Below, in pieces: positions 8,790 to 17,102 of a DNA stretch of 64,000 nt. The stretch spans positions 62,001-126,000 of the forward strand of contig JAFUYQ010000014.1 of NCBI GenBank assembly GCA_017470485.1, given 5' to 3'. Under the pieces are notes generated by a model. It did not search any database. It was not told the origin of the DNA and saw nothing but the letters and a program-made list of their open reading frames with translations. The translations under genes were made by a program, and so were the position numbers. Source of the stretch: Synergistaceae bacterium (GTDB taxonomy: Bacteria; Synergistota; Synergistia; Synergistales; Aminobacteriaceae). Within the stretch, counting starts at the first letter, position 1, and each line of letters begins with the position of its first letter.

Positions 8790-9239
8790 TTAAATTTCTC
8801 CTTTCCTTGAAAACTGCATTGTTGCTACATCATCAAGTTCATTCTGTTCTATTCCTAATTGTTCCTGAAAATCCGCTTCTTTGAGGTGGCCGATGTATGT
8901 TTCCATTATTCTGACATCTCTGTGCTTCTCAACCAGTCTCGCTTCAGTATCGGTAATTCTGGTTCTGACTTCCGCAAGTGAATCCTTGCCGCGCGAAATA
9001 TCAGTGTTTATCGCGTCGATGAACTGACGCTGAAACCACAAATCCATCGCTGAAACTGCTTTAGTTCCTGCCGTGCTGAAGTCGCGGATTGCCTGTGCTT
9101 TCTCGCCCTCAAGCTGGGTGAGATGTTCCATTACGGCGCGTTCTTCACTGCGTTCGGCGGCTAAAACAGCCTGTTCATTCCGGCGGCTGTCCTCACGGAT
9201 TTTCAGTATTCGGTTGAATTTTGCGATTCTCTGCTGCAT
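8790..9239 (-). CDS. fliJ: Flagellar export chaperone FliJ
   Basis: A 149-residue, highly charged and almost entirely helical protein with heptad-like spacing, beginning MQQRIAKFNRILKIRE, which is the typical FliJ start. FliJ is the coiled-coil stalk protein of the export ATPase, analogous to the F1 gamma subunit, and helps couple FliI to the export gate. It starts only four bases after the stop of the toxin gene and no ribosome-binding site is visible before the ATG. Translation may therefore depend on reinitiation after the toxin gene. In most operons fliJ follows fliI directly. Confidence 0.88.
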   Translation of the reverse strand: MQQRIAKFNRILKIREDSRRNEQAVLAAERSEERAVMEHLTQLEGEKAQAIRDFSTAGTKAVSAMDLWFQRQFIDAINTDISRGKDSLAEVRTRITDTEARLVEKHRDVRIMETYIGHLKEADFQEQLGIEQNELDDVATMQFSRKGEI

Positions 9240-9243
9240 TGGA

Positions 9244-9555
9244 CTAAATAATTGAGTTTATATCCCGTCTGCCGTAAATTATGTGAATGACATTGACTGT
9301 ATTTGTTTTATCGTCAATATTGTAGATGATAATGTAATTGTCTACCGGAAGAAAGCGTATTTCATTGCCTTCAACATCAATTCTGCGGACACGGTACAGC
9401 TTGGGAAAAACTGTAAGAGCTTCGGCAGCTAAAAATATACGGCTGCTTTGTCTTGACGCCGCTTCGGGATTATTCAGCTCATCTGAAATATATGCCTTTA
9501 TGCTTTCAAGTTCACGTAAAGCTGCTTCGGTAAACTCAAGTTTATATTTCGCCAT
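9244..9555 (-). CDS. RelE/ParE-family toxin inside the flagellar operon
   Basis: A 103-residue protein starting MAKYKLEFTEAALRELE, with the typical RelE/ParE fold pattern: an amphipathic N-terminal hairpin, L-Y-R-V-R-R-I-D, then E-I-R-F-L-P-V-D-N-Y-I-I-I-Y-N-I and V-I-H-I-I-Y-G-R-R-D. RelE members cut mRNA on the ribosome and ParE members inhibit gyrase; the sequence does not decide which. I chose the ATG at 9555, with GGTGAG just upstream, over a TTG at 9567. The gene overlaps the antitoxin by 14 bases, the usual coupling for such pairs. It separates fliI from fliJ. Confidence 0.85.
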   Translation of the reverse strand: MAKYKLEFTEAALRELESIKAYISDELNNPEAASRQSSRIFLAAEALTVFPKLYRVRRIDVEGNEIRFLPVDNYIIIYNIDDKTNTVNVIHIIYGRRDINSII

Positions 9556-9853
9556 ACTTCTCACCAATTATCCTTCTGGCTTCTTCAAGACTGTATGTTT
9601 GTCCGGCTTTTACAGCATTCATACCTTCTTCAATCAGCGCGTCAAGTTCCTCTTCCGTCATGTCGTCAATGCAGGGTATAGGCGGTCTTTTTAAGTATTC
9701 CGGAAGTCTCCTGCTTATTACCACATACTTTAGGAGAGAATTTACCGTTCCGCTCGCTGATGTCCCAAGTTCCTCGAAAACTTTATCGGCTCTCTTCCTT
9801 AATTCAGGGTCAACCTCTATCACTGATAATTCACCTGTTACTGCTGTATTCAT
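9542..9853 (-). CDS. RelB/DinJ-type antitoxin inside the flagellar operon
   Basis: A 103-residue protein. The N-terminus (SVIEVDPELRKRADKVFEELG then SASGTVNSLLKYVVISRRLP) fits a RelB/DinJ ribbon-helix-helix DNA-binding domain. The acidic C-terminus (DDMTEEELDALIEEGMNAV) would wrap the toxin. A GGAG site lies nine bases before the ATG, and the gene begins 15 bases after the fliI stop. Antitoxins of this family neutralise the toxin and usually repress their own operon. No separate promoter is evident in the 15-base gap, so it is likely read with the flagellar genes. Confidence 0.85.
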   Translation of the reverse strand: MNTAVTGELSVIEVDPELRKRADKVFEELGTSASGTVNSLLKYVVISRRLPEYLKRPPIPCIDDMTEEELDALIEEGMNAVKAGQTYSLEEARRIIGEKYGEI

Positions 9854-9868
9854 GTCTCTATCTCCTCT

Positions 9869-11212
9869 CTACTGCTGCTGATTCGGATACGGCGCAAGCT
9901 CAAGTAATCTCTTGTCCGTCTCCTCGAAACCAGTCGGGTCTTCAACCCTCTGTGATAAAAATCCTCTCACATTCTCCATGTTCGCTAATGCCCAGTCAAC
10001 TCGCATATTGCTTCCCGATTTATACGCACCGATGTTTATCAAGTCCTCAGACTCCGCGTATGTAGCAAGCAAATCCCTCACACGTCCGGCCGCGTTAAGA
10101 TGTTCACGCGATACCAAAGCAGGCATTACCCTGCTCACGCTGTCAAGAACACTCACCGCAGGATAAAAATTCCTCGCCGCTATCTTCCTCGACAGCACTA
10201 TGTGTCCGTCAAGTATTCCTCGCACAGTGTCCGCTACAGGCTCGTTCATGTCGTCTCCGTCAACAAGAACCGTATATATTCCCGTAATACTTCCGACTTC
10301 ACCAGCTCCAGCTCGCTCAAGAAGTCTCGGTAACATCTCGAATACCGAAGGCGTATAACCTCTCGTGGCCGGAGGTTCGCCGATTGCCAAACCGATTTCA
10401 CGCTGGGCACGCGCTACTCTCGTTACGGTGTCCATCATTAGTAATACGTCTTTGCCCTGATCCCTGAAATATTCGGCGATTGCTGTAGCGGTCATGGCCG
10501 ATTTCAAACGGATTAACGCCGGCTGGTCTGAGGTCGCTATCACCAAAACTGAACGCTTCAATCCTTCAGGCCCTAAATCTCGCTCGATAAATTCCCTGAC
10601 CTCTCGGCCTCGTTCACCTACAAGCGAGATTACATTTACATCAGCAGTCGTGTAACGTGCCATCATTCCTAACAGTGTGCTTTTCCCGACACCTGAACCG
10701 GCAAATATTCCTATTCTCTGGCCTTTTCCGAGCGTCAGCATTCCGTCCACTACTCTTACTCCAACACTCAGCGGCGTATCAACCATCTTCCGGCGCAAAG
10801 GGTGAGGCGGTGTCGCGTACAACGGGTAAAAATCACTCGCCGCTATCGGCCCTTTATCATCAATCGGATTTCCCAAGCCGTCCAGAACCCGTCCCAGTAA
10901 CGCCTCGCCTACAGGAACTTCAAGCGGCCTGTTCGTTGATACTACATCACAGCCCGGCCCAACTTCCTGCAACGCTCCCAAAGGCATAAGCAAAACTCTG
11001 TCATCTCTGAACCCGACAACTTCCGCGTCAAGTTCATGCGAGCCGTCTCTGAAGCAGATATGGCACAAGTCGCCGACTCTAACATCAGGCCCCTGCGACT
11101 CCGCTACAAGTCCGACAACCTGAACTATCCTTCCGTTAATCTTCACTAAAGGCTTCTGGAGAAGGTCAACTGCAAATAACTGGAATAAATCTACATCTTC
11201 AACATCTTTCAT
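9869..11212 (-). CDS. fliI: Flagellar export ATPase FliI
   Basis: A 447-residue ATPase, the normal length for FliI. Walker A is AGSGVGKST at about residues 171-179, followed by the family-typical GERGREVREFIERDLG and the Walker B stretch V-L-L-M-M-D-T-V-T-R. FliI is the hexameric, F1-beta-like ATPase at the base of the type III export apparatus and works with FliH and FliJ. It begins four bases after the fliH stop, with a purine-rich AGAGGACAGG upstream of the ATG. It ends P-Y-P-N-Q-Q-Q, and the toxin-antitoxin pair follows. Confidence 0.96.
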   Translation of the reverse strand: MKDVEDVDLFQLFAVDLLQKPLVKINGRIVQVVGLVAESQGPDVRVGDLCHICFRDGSHELDAEVVGFRDDRVLLMPLGALQEVGPGCDVVSTNRPLEVPVGEALLGRVLDGLGNPIDDKGPIAASDFYPLYATPPHPLRRKMVDTPLSVGVRVVDGMLTLGKGQRIGIFAGSGVGKSTLLGMMARYTTADVNVISLVGERGREVREFIERDLGPEGLKRSVLVIATSDQPALIRLKSAMTATAIAEYFRDQGKDVLLMMDTVTRVARAQREIGLAIGEPPATRGYTPSVFEMLPRLLERAGAGEVGSITGIYTVLVDGDDMNEPVADTVRGILDGHIVLSRKIAARNFYPAVSVLDSVSRVMPALVSREHLNAAGRVRDLLATYAESEDLINIGAYKSGSNMRVDWALANMENVRGFLSQRVEDPTGFEETDKRLLELAPYPNQQQ

Positions 11213-11215
11213 GAT

Positions 11216-12166
11216 TTACCTGTCCTCTTTCGATGACTGCTGGAATACTTCATCGACTACCGATTCAACCTGCCCCATTTGCGTCTTCCATCTCGCGTCG
11301 TAAACTCCTAATCCGGTCTCGACTATACAGCTTCCGTTCTCGATATTCGGGTCTGATTTAAGCTCCAGTTTCTTAACACCTCTCAACGCCTCGCGGAACT
11401 TCGTATCTATTTTCCCCTCAAGGCGTTTCATATCTTCCGGCGAAACGTATATTAATATCTGGTTCTTGTCGCTAAGTCTCGATAATAGCTCCGACAATAC
11501 CGCGTCTATCGTGTCGGGATTGAGTTCAACCTGCCTGTGAAGCATTCTGTTTAACATCTCTGTCCATACCCGAATCAATCTAGGCTGGTTGAGTTTCACA
11601 AGTTCGGCGAAATTACCTTCGAGCTTCTTTCCGAGTGTGTCGATAACTCCGGCAAGTTCCGAAAACTTCTCGAAATATTCCTGTTCAACCTCCGCACGGG
11701 CTTTCTTCAATCCTTCCTCGTAACCGGCTACCTGTCCTTCACTGATTGCCTGTGCGCGCGCCTTCTCAGCTATACGGTCAGCATTGTTCTTCGCCTCGTC
11801 CTCAAGCTGTTTCCGGCGGCGTTCATATTCTGACTTTATGCCGCCGATTTCGCTCTCTAATCTCGCTTTTGCCTCCGAAAGTTCAGCGTTGGCCACTTCC
11901 GCACTGCTAAGACTGCTCGTCAATGCCTTAACCTGCTCCGAAAGTTCGTTGATTTCACGCTGTTTCGCCGGTGATACTGCTGAGGGCGAAGGCATTTTCA
12001 CCTGAATTTTAGGAGCGTCAGGCTTAGGCTGGGACGGCTTTTCAGGCTTTGAGGACTTAGGGTCTTGGGACTGCTTTATTTCGCTCTCAAGTATTCCGAT
12101 CTTCACCGCCTGCGGTAAAAGCCTTACCGTCCTTAATACCCTCTGATGCGCAAGACCGTTAGACAA
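11216..12166 (-). CDS. fliH: Flagellar export stator protein FliH
   Basis: A 316-residue protein. The N-terminus holds a Pro/Lys/Ser-rich linker (residues 30-65), then a long coiled coil (about 70-170) and a C-terminal globular part (VELNPDTIDAVLSELLSRL, YVSPEDMKRLEG, GSCIVETGLGVYDARW), which is the FliH/YscL-type domain. It binds FliI and docks it at the C-ring. The start is a TTG eight bases inside the end of fliG, with GGAGG about 12 bases upstream in the fliG 3' end. No ATG is available near the conserved beginning. Assignment rests on the C-terminal domain and position between fliG and fliI. Confidence 0.9.
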   Translation of the reverse strand: MSNGLAHQRVLRTVRLLPQAVKIGILESEIKQSQDPKSSKPEKPSQPKPDAPKIQVKMPSPSAVSPAKQREINELSEQVKALTSSLSSAEVANAELSEAKARLESEIGGIKSEYERRRKQLEDEAKNNADRIAEKARAQAISEGQVAGYEEGLKKARAEVEQEYFEKFSELAGVIDTLGKKLEGNFAELVKLNQPRLIRVWTEMLNRMLHRQVELNPDTIDAVLSELLSRLSDKNQILIYVSPEDMKRLEGKIDTKFREALRGVKKLELKSDPNIENGSCIVETGLGVYDARWKTQMGQVESVVDEVFQQSSKEDR

Positions 12167-13193
12167 TCATATCGTCCCCTCCGCCGGAGGCTATAACGAT
12201 TTCGCCCTGCTCCTCAAGTCCGCGAATAATATTAACGATTTTCTGCTGTGCCTCCTCAACGTCCTTGACACGTACAGGCCCCATGAAGTCCATATCTTCC
12301 TGTAACATTTCGGCAGCACGCTTCGACATGTTCTTGAGGTATTTTGTCTTGAGGTCTTCGGTTGCACCTTTGAGGGCGAGACTGAGTTCCTTCTGGTCAA
12401 CCTCACGTAATACTCTCTGCAATGAACGGTCGTCAAGCCTCATTGAATCCTCGAAGACAAACAGTCTCTTCTTGATTTCTTCAGCGAGTTCGGGGTCGTT
12501 CTCCTCTAAGTATTCCATGATGTTCCGTTCGGTGGCTCTGTCGGTGCTGTTTACGATTGCGACGACAGCGTCAATTCCGCCCGCAACAGTGAAGTCCTGT
12601 CCCATTACCGTGCTGAGTTTGCGCTCCAATACCCTCTCAACCTCTCTTAATACTTCCGGCGTTATCCTGTCCATGTTCGCTATTCTCTTCGTAACGTCAG
12701 CCTGCAAAACAGGATTTAATCCGCTCAAAATCATTGCTGCCTGCGGAGGCTCAAGATATGAAAGAATTAATGCGATAGTCTGAGGGTGTTCATTCTGAAT
12801 GAAACCGAGTATCTGTCCTGCGTCTGTGTGTCTCATGAAATCGAACGGCTTGACTTGAAGGCTTGCCGTAATCCTTGCCAATAAAGTCTGCGCCCTCTCA
12901 GGCCCCAGAGCTTTCTCCAATACATCACGGGCGTATTCAACTCCTCCGCGCGCCATAAATTCACGCGCCATCAATATCTCCTGCGCCTCTTTCAATACAG
13001 TGAGCTTCACGTCAGGAGTTACTTTCCTTAAATTAGCTATCTCAAGCGTGATTAATTCTATCGTTGAGTCATCGAGTTTCTTGTAGACTTCGGGAGCTAT
13101 TTCACTCCCTAATGACACCATCAATACCGCTATTTTCTCACGGCCTGTTAAACCTCTACCGCCGCCCTCATCTTTTTTGTCTTTCGGAGGCAT
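12159..13193 (-). CDS. fliG: Flagellar motor switch protein FliG
   Basis: A 344-residue protein. The N-terminal part has L-T-G-R-E-K-I-A-V-L-M-V-S-L-G. The middle domain has the conserved N-E-H-P-Q-T-I-A-L-I-L-S-Y-L (an EHPQ motif). The C-terminal torque helix region carries the charged residues in V-F-E-D-S-M-R-L-D-D-R-S-L-Q-R-V-L-R-E-V-D. FliG forms the rotor face that meets the stator and binds FliF in the MS ring. I chose the ATG at 13193, with a GGGAG about 11 bases upstream, rather than a TTG at 13214. A hairpin with a T-run separates it from fliF. Confidence 0.95.
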   Translation of the reverse strand: MPPKDKKDEGGGRGLTGREKIAVLMVSLGSEIAPEVYKKLDDSTIELITLEIANLRKVTPDVKLTVLKEAQEILMAREFMARGGVEYARDVLEKALGPERAQTLLARITASLQVKPFDFMRHTDAGQILGFIQNEHPQTIALILSYLEPPQAAMILSGLNPVLQADVTKRIANMDRITPEVLREVERVLERKLSTVMGQDFTVAGGIDAVVAIVNSTDRATERNIMEYLEENDPELAEEIKKRLFVFEDSMRLDDRSLQRVLREVDQKELSLALKGATEDLKTKYLKNMSKRAAEMLQEDMDFMGPVRVKDVEEAQQKIVNIIRGLEEQGEIVIASGGGDDMIV

Positions 13194-13213
13194 AGTCGTC
13201 CCATCTCCCAGCA

Positions 13214-13248
13214 ATAAAAAAATTACCCCCTGTTTTCCGGCAGGGAGC
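13214..13248 (-). terminator. Terminator-like hairpin between fliF and fliG
   Basis: On the minus strand, CTCCCTG pairs with CAGGGGG (one G-U pair) around an 8-base loop, and a seven-T run follows. It sits after the fliF stop and before the fliG ribosome site, so it would act inside the operon, probably as a partial terminator that lowers transcription of downstream genes. The stem is short, so strength is uncertain. Confidence 0.6.
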
Positions 13249-13261
13249 AGGTCTATTTACA

Positions 13262-14839
13262 TTAACTGTCCATCGACAGCCATTCGTTGACAAGCGTTGC
13301 AATCTCATCAGGGTGGCTCTTCGCGTATGCCTTGAGCTGTTCTTCAAGAACCGCCATTTCACCCTGAAACGCCAGTAAATCAGGTGATGTAAGCATTTCC
13401 TGTATCGTCGGAACTTTCTTCCCTTCGGCCTCAATCTCTTCAACCGCAAGTTTCGCCCTCTTCATACGTATCCATGCGTAGAGCGCGCCCAGCAATATCA
13501 TCAAGACAATGAATGCCGCTATCGAACCGTAAATCATACGCCACATTCTTTCCTGCCTCATCTGTTCGGCCATTGAATCAGCGAATGCCGTTGAGAACCT
13601 CATTGCATGAACTACCAAGCTGTCGCCGCGATCCTTATTGAAGCCGATTGCCGACGATATTACTTCCTGCAAAGTCTCTAAACGTTCCTCAGTGATTTCA
13701 TTGAACTTGTCATCAATTAAGACTGAAGCCGATAAACGCCTTACACCGCCCGGCGTTACAATCTGGTCGCCCTTTCGGGTTGTTATCTCGTAGTTGGTGG
13801 TGGCGTTGGTCTTGTTGTATTCGCTCTGAACCTGCGTTGAGTTTATCGCGTAGCCTGGAATGTTAGTTGTGGTGCCGGGATTTCCGTTGACGGGGTTTCC
13901 CTGACCGGTGTAGCTTTCTTCCTCGCGCTGGTTGCTTCGGGGAACTCCCGTTCCCGTCTCAGGGTTGGGGCTGTACTCAACGTATGAATTACTCTTCTTG
14001 TCGAAGTCTAAATCTATTCTCACCCTTACTACCGCAGTACCCGGCCCGTAAACCTGTTCAAGCATTACTCTGACTTTGTTCTCAAGTTCGCGCTCGTGCT
14101 GGCGTTCAAGTTCGCGCTGAACCGATGTTACTGAGTTCGTTCCGTCAGGATTGTACATTATCATGCTGTCCGATACCATGTCGGACAAAATCCGGCCGTT
14201 CGTGTCAACAACTGTTACAGCGTCAGGCTCAAGACCGTCTACCGAGTGAGCAACTAGATGAATTATTGATTTTACCTGAGTCTGGCCTATGGTCGCGCCG
14301 GGTCTTAGGCGGAGAAGTACCGAAGCGGTTGAGGGCTTCTGCTGTTCGAGGAAAAGACGCTGTTCGGGGATTACAACGCTGACGCGCGCATTATCAACCT
14401 GAGACATCTGCGAGATTGTCCGCGCAAGTTCTCCCTCTATCGCACGCATGTATGCTATTCTCTGCTGGAACTCGCTCATTCCCATTGACGAGTTGTCGAA
14501 AATTTCAAATCCAGTCGTTCCGCCCTTCGGAAGTCCCATTTGTGCCAGAGTAAGGCGCGTTTCATAGACTGCTCCGCCGGGCATAAGTATTGCGCTTGCG
14601 CTCGGGTCTAAACGGTAAGGAATATTATTTTCCTTGAGATAATCAACGATAGCCGCTTGGTCGGATACATCAAGTCCGGCGTACAACGGTTCATAAGTGG
14701 TGCTGCCTGTCATGAATATTAATGCCCCAAGACCGCCGAGAACTACAAAAATTGCAATGATAATCGAAGCTCTCTGCCATAATTTCAGAGATGACCAGAA
14801 ATTCAGGAATGAGGCTGACCAGCGTTTCAGACTGTCCAT
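13262..14839 (-). CDS. fliF: Flagellar MS-ring protein FliF
   Basis: A 525-residue protein with two membrane spans, about residues 24-45 and 423-443, bracketing a large periplasmic part. The N-terminal ring-building motifs are conserved: Y-E-P-L-Y-A-G-L-D, G-T-T-G-F-E-I-F-D, F-Q-Q-R-I-A-Y-M-R-A-I-E-G-E-L-A and S-V-V-I-P-E-Q-R-L-F. The C-terminal cytoplasmic tail would bind FliG. FliF forms the MS ring in the inner membrane, the first platform of the basal body. It follows fliE by six bases. Confidence 0.96.
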   Translation of the reverse strand: MDSLKRWSASFLNFWSSLKLWQRASIIIAIFVVLGGLGALIFMTGSTTYEPLYAGLDVSDQAAIVDYLKENNIPYRLDPSASAILMPGGAVYETRLTLAQMGLPKGGTTGFEIFDNSSMGMSEFQQRIAYMRAIEGELARTISQMSQVDNARVSVVIPEQRLFLEQQKPSTASVLLRLRPGATIGQTQVKSIIHLVAHSVDGLEPDAVTVVDTNGRILSDMVSDSMIMYNPDGTNSVTSVQRELERQHERELENKVRVMLEQVYGPGTAVVRVRIDLDFDKKSNSYVEYSPNPETGTGVPRSNQREEESYTGQGNPVNGNPGTTTNIPGYAINSTQVQSEYNKTNATTNYEITTRKGDQIVTPGGVRRLSASVLIDDKFNEITEERLETLQEVISSAIGFNKDRGDSLVVHAMRFSTAFADSMAEQMRQERMWRMIYGSIAAFIVLMILLGALYAWIRMKRAKLAVEEIEAEGKKVPTIQEMLTSPDLLAFQGEMAVLEEQLKAYAKSHPDEIATLVNEWLSMDS

Positions 14840-14845
14840 TTTTTA

Positions 14846-15181
14846 TTAGCCGGTTATTCTCGATAAAGCCTGATAAGCGTCAAGGAACTTGTTACGGATT
14901 TCCATTACAAGTCTTAGTGCCGTATCAGCTCTTGAGGAGGCCAGAACGACTTCGGAAATGTCTTCGGCCTCGCCTATGGCTAAATCACGGACTTTTTTTT
15001 CGGCTTCAAGCTGAAGGGAATTTACTTTCTTTATGGAATCGGTCAGCATATCTTCAAAGGATACAGAAGGAGTTTCGGATTGTTTTACGTGGGCAGCATA
15101 GGTACTGTAGACGCTTCGGGCAGATTTCTGAGTTCCGTTCTGTCCGTATACCTGCGATAAATCTAATAAAAGACGCTCCAT
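14846..15181 (-). CDS. fliE: Flagellar hook-basal body protein FliE
   Basis: A 111-residue protein. The C-terminal half (SFEDMLTDSIKKVNSLQLEAE, then D-T-A-L-R-L-V-M-E-I-R-N-K-F-L-D-A-Y-Q) is the conserved FliE domain. FliE joins the MS ring to the rod at the start of basal-body assembly. GGGAGG lies about 13 bases upstream of the ATG. It is the first gene of this operon: flgB and flgC, which usually precede fliE, are not here. Confidence 0.92.
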   Translation of the reverse strand: MERLLLDLSQVYGQNGTQKSARSVYSTYAAHVKQSETPSVSFEDMLTDSIKKVNSLQLEAEKKVRDLAIGEAEDISEVVLASSRADTALRLVMEIRNKFLDAYQALSRITG

Positions 15182-15485
15182 TTACTATATAGGCCTCCCG
15201 GTCAGATAAAATAATTTTCTGGTCAAAAAGCAAAAACGCTCCATCGATATGCTTTGTAATTTTATATATCTGCAGTGAATTTTCATCCTGATACTCTGCT
15301 TCATTTCGTAATACTCTCTAATTTTACACCCATAATGCTTTTACGGGAAAAACGACATCAAAAAATTTTCACGCCATACGACTACACGGGGCGCAAAATA
15401 TTTTTTATTATACATTATAATAATCCGGACGGGACACTGTATTTACGGAGCGGTGTCCGGATTTCAGGAAGGAGACATAAGAACC
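15182..15485. other. Divergent intergenic region between the flagellar operon and the DUF4139 operon
   Basis: About 300 bases, AT-rich, with no supported gene. It must hold the promoters for both directions. Toward the plus-strand gene there is a TATAAT at 15416-15421 with no clear -35, followed by an inverted repeat ATCCGGAC (15423-15430)/GTCCGGAT (15455-15462) in the leader. Toward fliE, a TTGACC is visible on the minus strand upstream of the ribosome site, but I see no matching -10 at normal spacing. I see no clear sigma-28 or sigma-54 site. Confidence 0.6.
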
Positions 15486-17102
15486 ATGAAATATCTTTTA
15501 TACGCAGCGCTGTTTTTTTTGTGGGCAGTAGTCATGCCGTGCCGGTCTTTGGCGGCTGAAATGCCGGAAGGATACGGGTGCAGGATTGTGGCGGCTGATT
15601 TTTTCCCGACGGGAGCGAAATTCACATTTGAGGCAGAGCCGGAGAGTAACGGCGGCAAGTTTGAAATTTGCATACCGGGAGCATTTGACGTAAAAAGCGT
15701 GAGGCTTGCCGGTTCGCCAGAAAATCCTGAGAACGTTTACGGCGATATAAGCGCGTCTGTACTCACCCGGACTTCTTGGATACCGCCCAGTCTCGAAGCA
15801 TTGAAGCATGAGGCCGTCGAGCAGTCGAAAAGAGTAAGTGCCCTTAACTCTCGTAAATCCTCTCTCGAACAGACATTATCCCTCCTCAAGAATCCAAATT
15901 TTGAGAAAGCTGATCCTGAAAAAATCCTGAACTTCATCATGAAGGCTCAGGATCTCCGCAAAGAAACTGAAGAAGAATTATCATCTCTGAAACTTCTGCT
16001 CAGTGAGGAGCAGGAAAAACTCAATATGCTCAACTCCGAACTTCAGAGCAAACTTCCAAGAGGGCAGGATAAATTCATCGTCATCACCGGAAAGGCAAAA
16101 GGCAAAGTCCTCATAGAGGCGTTCACGAGATATGCCTCATGGAAGCCGAGATACATTCTGAATCTCTCATCGTCAACAGGAAACACTGAGGCTCAGATGT
16201 TAATCACAGTCTCGCAGAGAACAGGACTTGATTACGCCGGAAAGGTTACATTCCACACGAAGACCCCCGATGAAAAAGTCAACGAGCCTTCACTCCAGCC
16301 CCTCAAGGTCGGAATCAAGCCGAAACTCGAAACAGTAGTTTCAACACGAAATCTCAAAGTCTCGCGCACTAACAGAATGTTCGAGTCAGCACGCGCCGCC
16401 GCTCCTGCGCCTGAGATGTACATGGACACTGCTGTTTTAGAGGACGATGACGAAATCGAAGAGCCGGAAGCCCCGAAGGTAAGCGAGTCGCTTTCGGACA
16501 GAACAATCGAAATCATCTGCCCTGACGACAAAAAACTTTTGGGAACAGGCGAAGAGATCGACTACTCCGCAGCTGACGGGAAAATCAATCTTGCCGGCAA
16601 GCTCGAACTGATACTCATTCCCGAACAGCGCAATGACGCGTGGATTATCGCAAGCATGGACGAGGGAAACGAACACCTGCTTCCTGCTGAAGCTGAACTC
16701 CGAGTCGATAACCACCCTTCAGGAAAAATATTCATCGGTGAGTTCGGCACAAGCCAGAGAAGAATCCCCTTCGGCTACGCGAATCAGATAACCGTAAAGA
16801 AAGAAGCCCTCATCGGCAAAACAGGAGTGTCTTGGTTCAGCGGAGTCTTCACGAGCGGATACAAGCTCGAAATCACCAACGGCACAAAATATGAGCAGGT
16901 CGTAACCGTAAGAGACAGGCTTCCCGTTCCGACTGACGAGAAAATAAAACTCGATGTCAAACGTATCGAGCCTAAAGAAAAAGAACGCGACAAGGAAAAC
17001 AGACTCACTTGGGAAATCACCGTCCCTGCCGGAGCAACAGTGCCGGTAATCGTTGATTTCACGCTCAGTTATCCTTCAGGCGAGGAGCTGCTTTATCAAT
17101 AA
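15486..17102 (+). CDS. Exported DUF4139-type protein
   Basis: A 538-residue protein from the ATG at 15486, chosen because GGAAGGAG precedes it and it gives a clean signal peptide (MKYLLYAALFFLWAVVMPCRSLAA, cut near residue 24). After a short beta-rich N-terminal region comes a helical coiled coil (about residues 110-185), then a large beta-rich part with the DUF4139 features: E-A-F-T-R-Y-A-S-W-K-P-R-Y, Q-R-T-G-L-D-Y-A-G-K-V-T and a C-terminal W-E-I-T-V-P-A-G. This resembles MuiA-type proteins, whose biochemical role is not established. It ends with its stop overlapping the next ATG. Probably periplasmic. Confidence 0.75.
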   Translation: MKYLLYAALFFLWAVVMPCRSLAAEMPEGYGCRIVAADFFPTGAKFTFEAEPESNGGKFEICIPGAFDVKSVRLAGSPENPENVYGDISASVLTRTSWIPPSLEALKHEAVEQSKRVSALNSRKSSLEQTLSLLKNPNFEKADPEKILNFIMKAQDLRKETEEELSSLKLLLSEEQEKLNMLNSELQSKLPRGQDKFIVITGKAKGKVLIEAFTRYASWKPRYILNLSSSTGNTEAQMLITVSQRTGLDYAGKVTFHTKTPDEKVNEPSLQPLKVGIKPKLETVVSTRNLKVSRTNRMFESARAAAPAPEMYMDTAVLEDDDEIEEPEAPKVSESLSDRTIEIICPDDKKLLGTGEEIDYSAADGKINLAGKLELILIPEQRNDAWIIASMDEGNEHLLPAEAELRVDNHPSGKIFIGEFGTSQRRIPFGYANQITVKKEALIGKTGVSWFSGVFTSGYKLEITNGTKYEQVVTVRDRLPVPTDEKIKLDVKRIEPKEKERDKENRLTWEITVPAGATVPVIVDFTLSYPSGEELLYQ

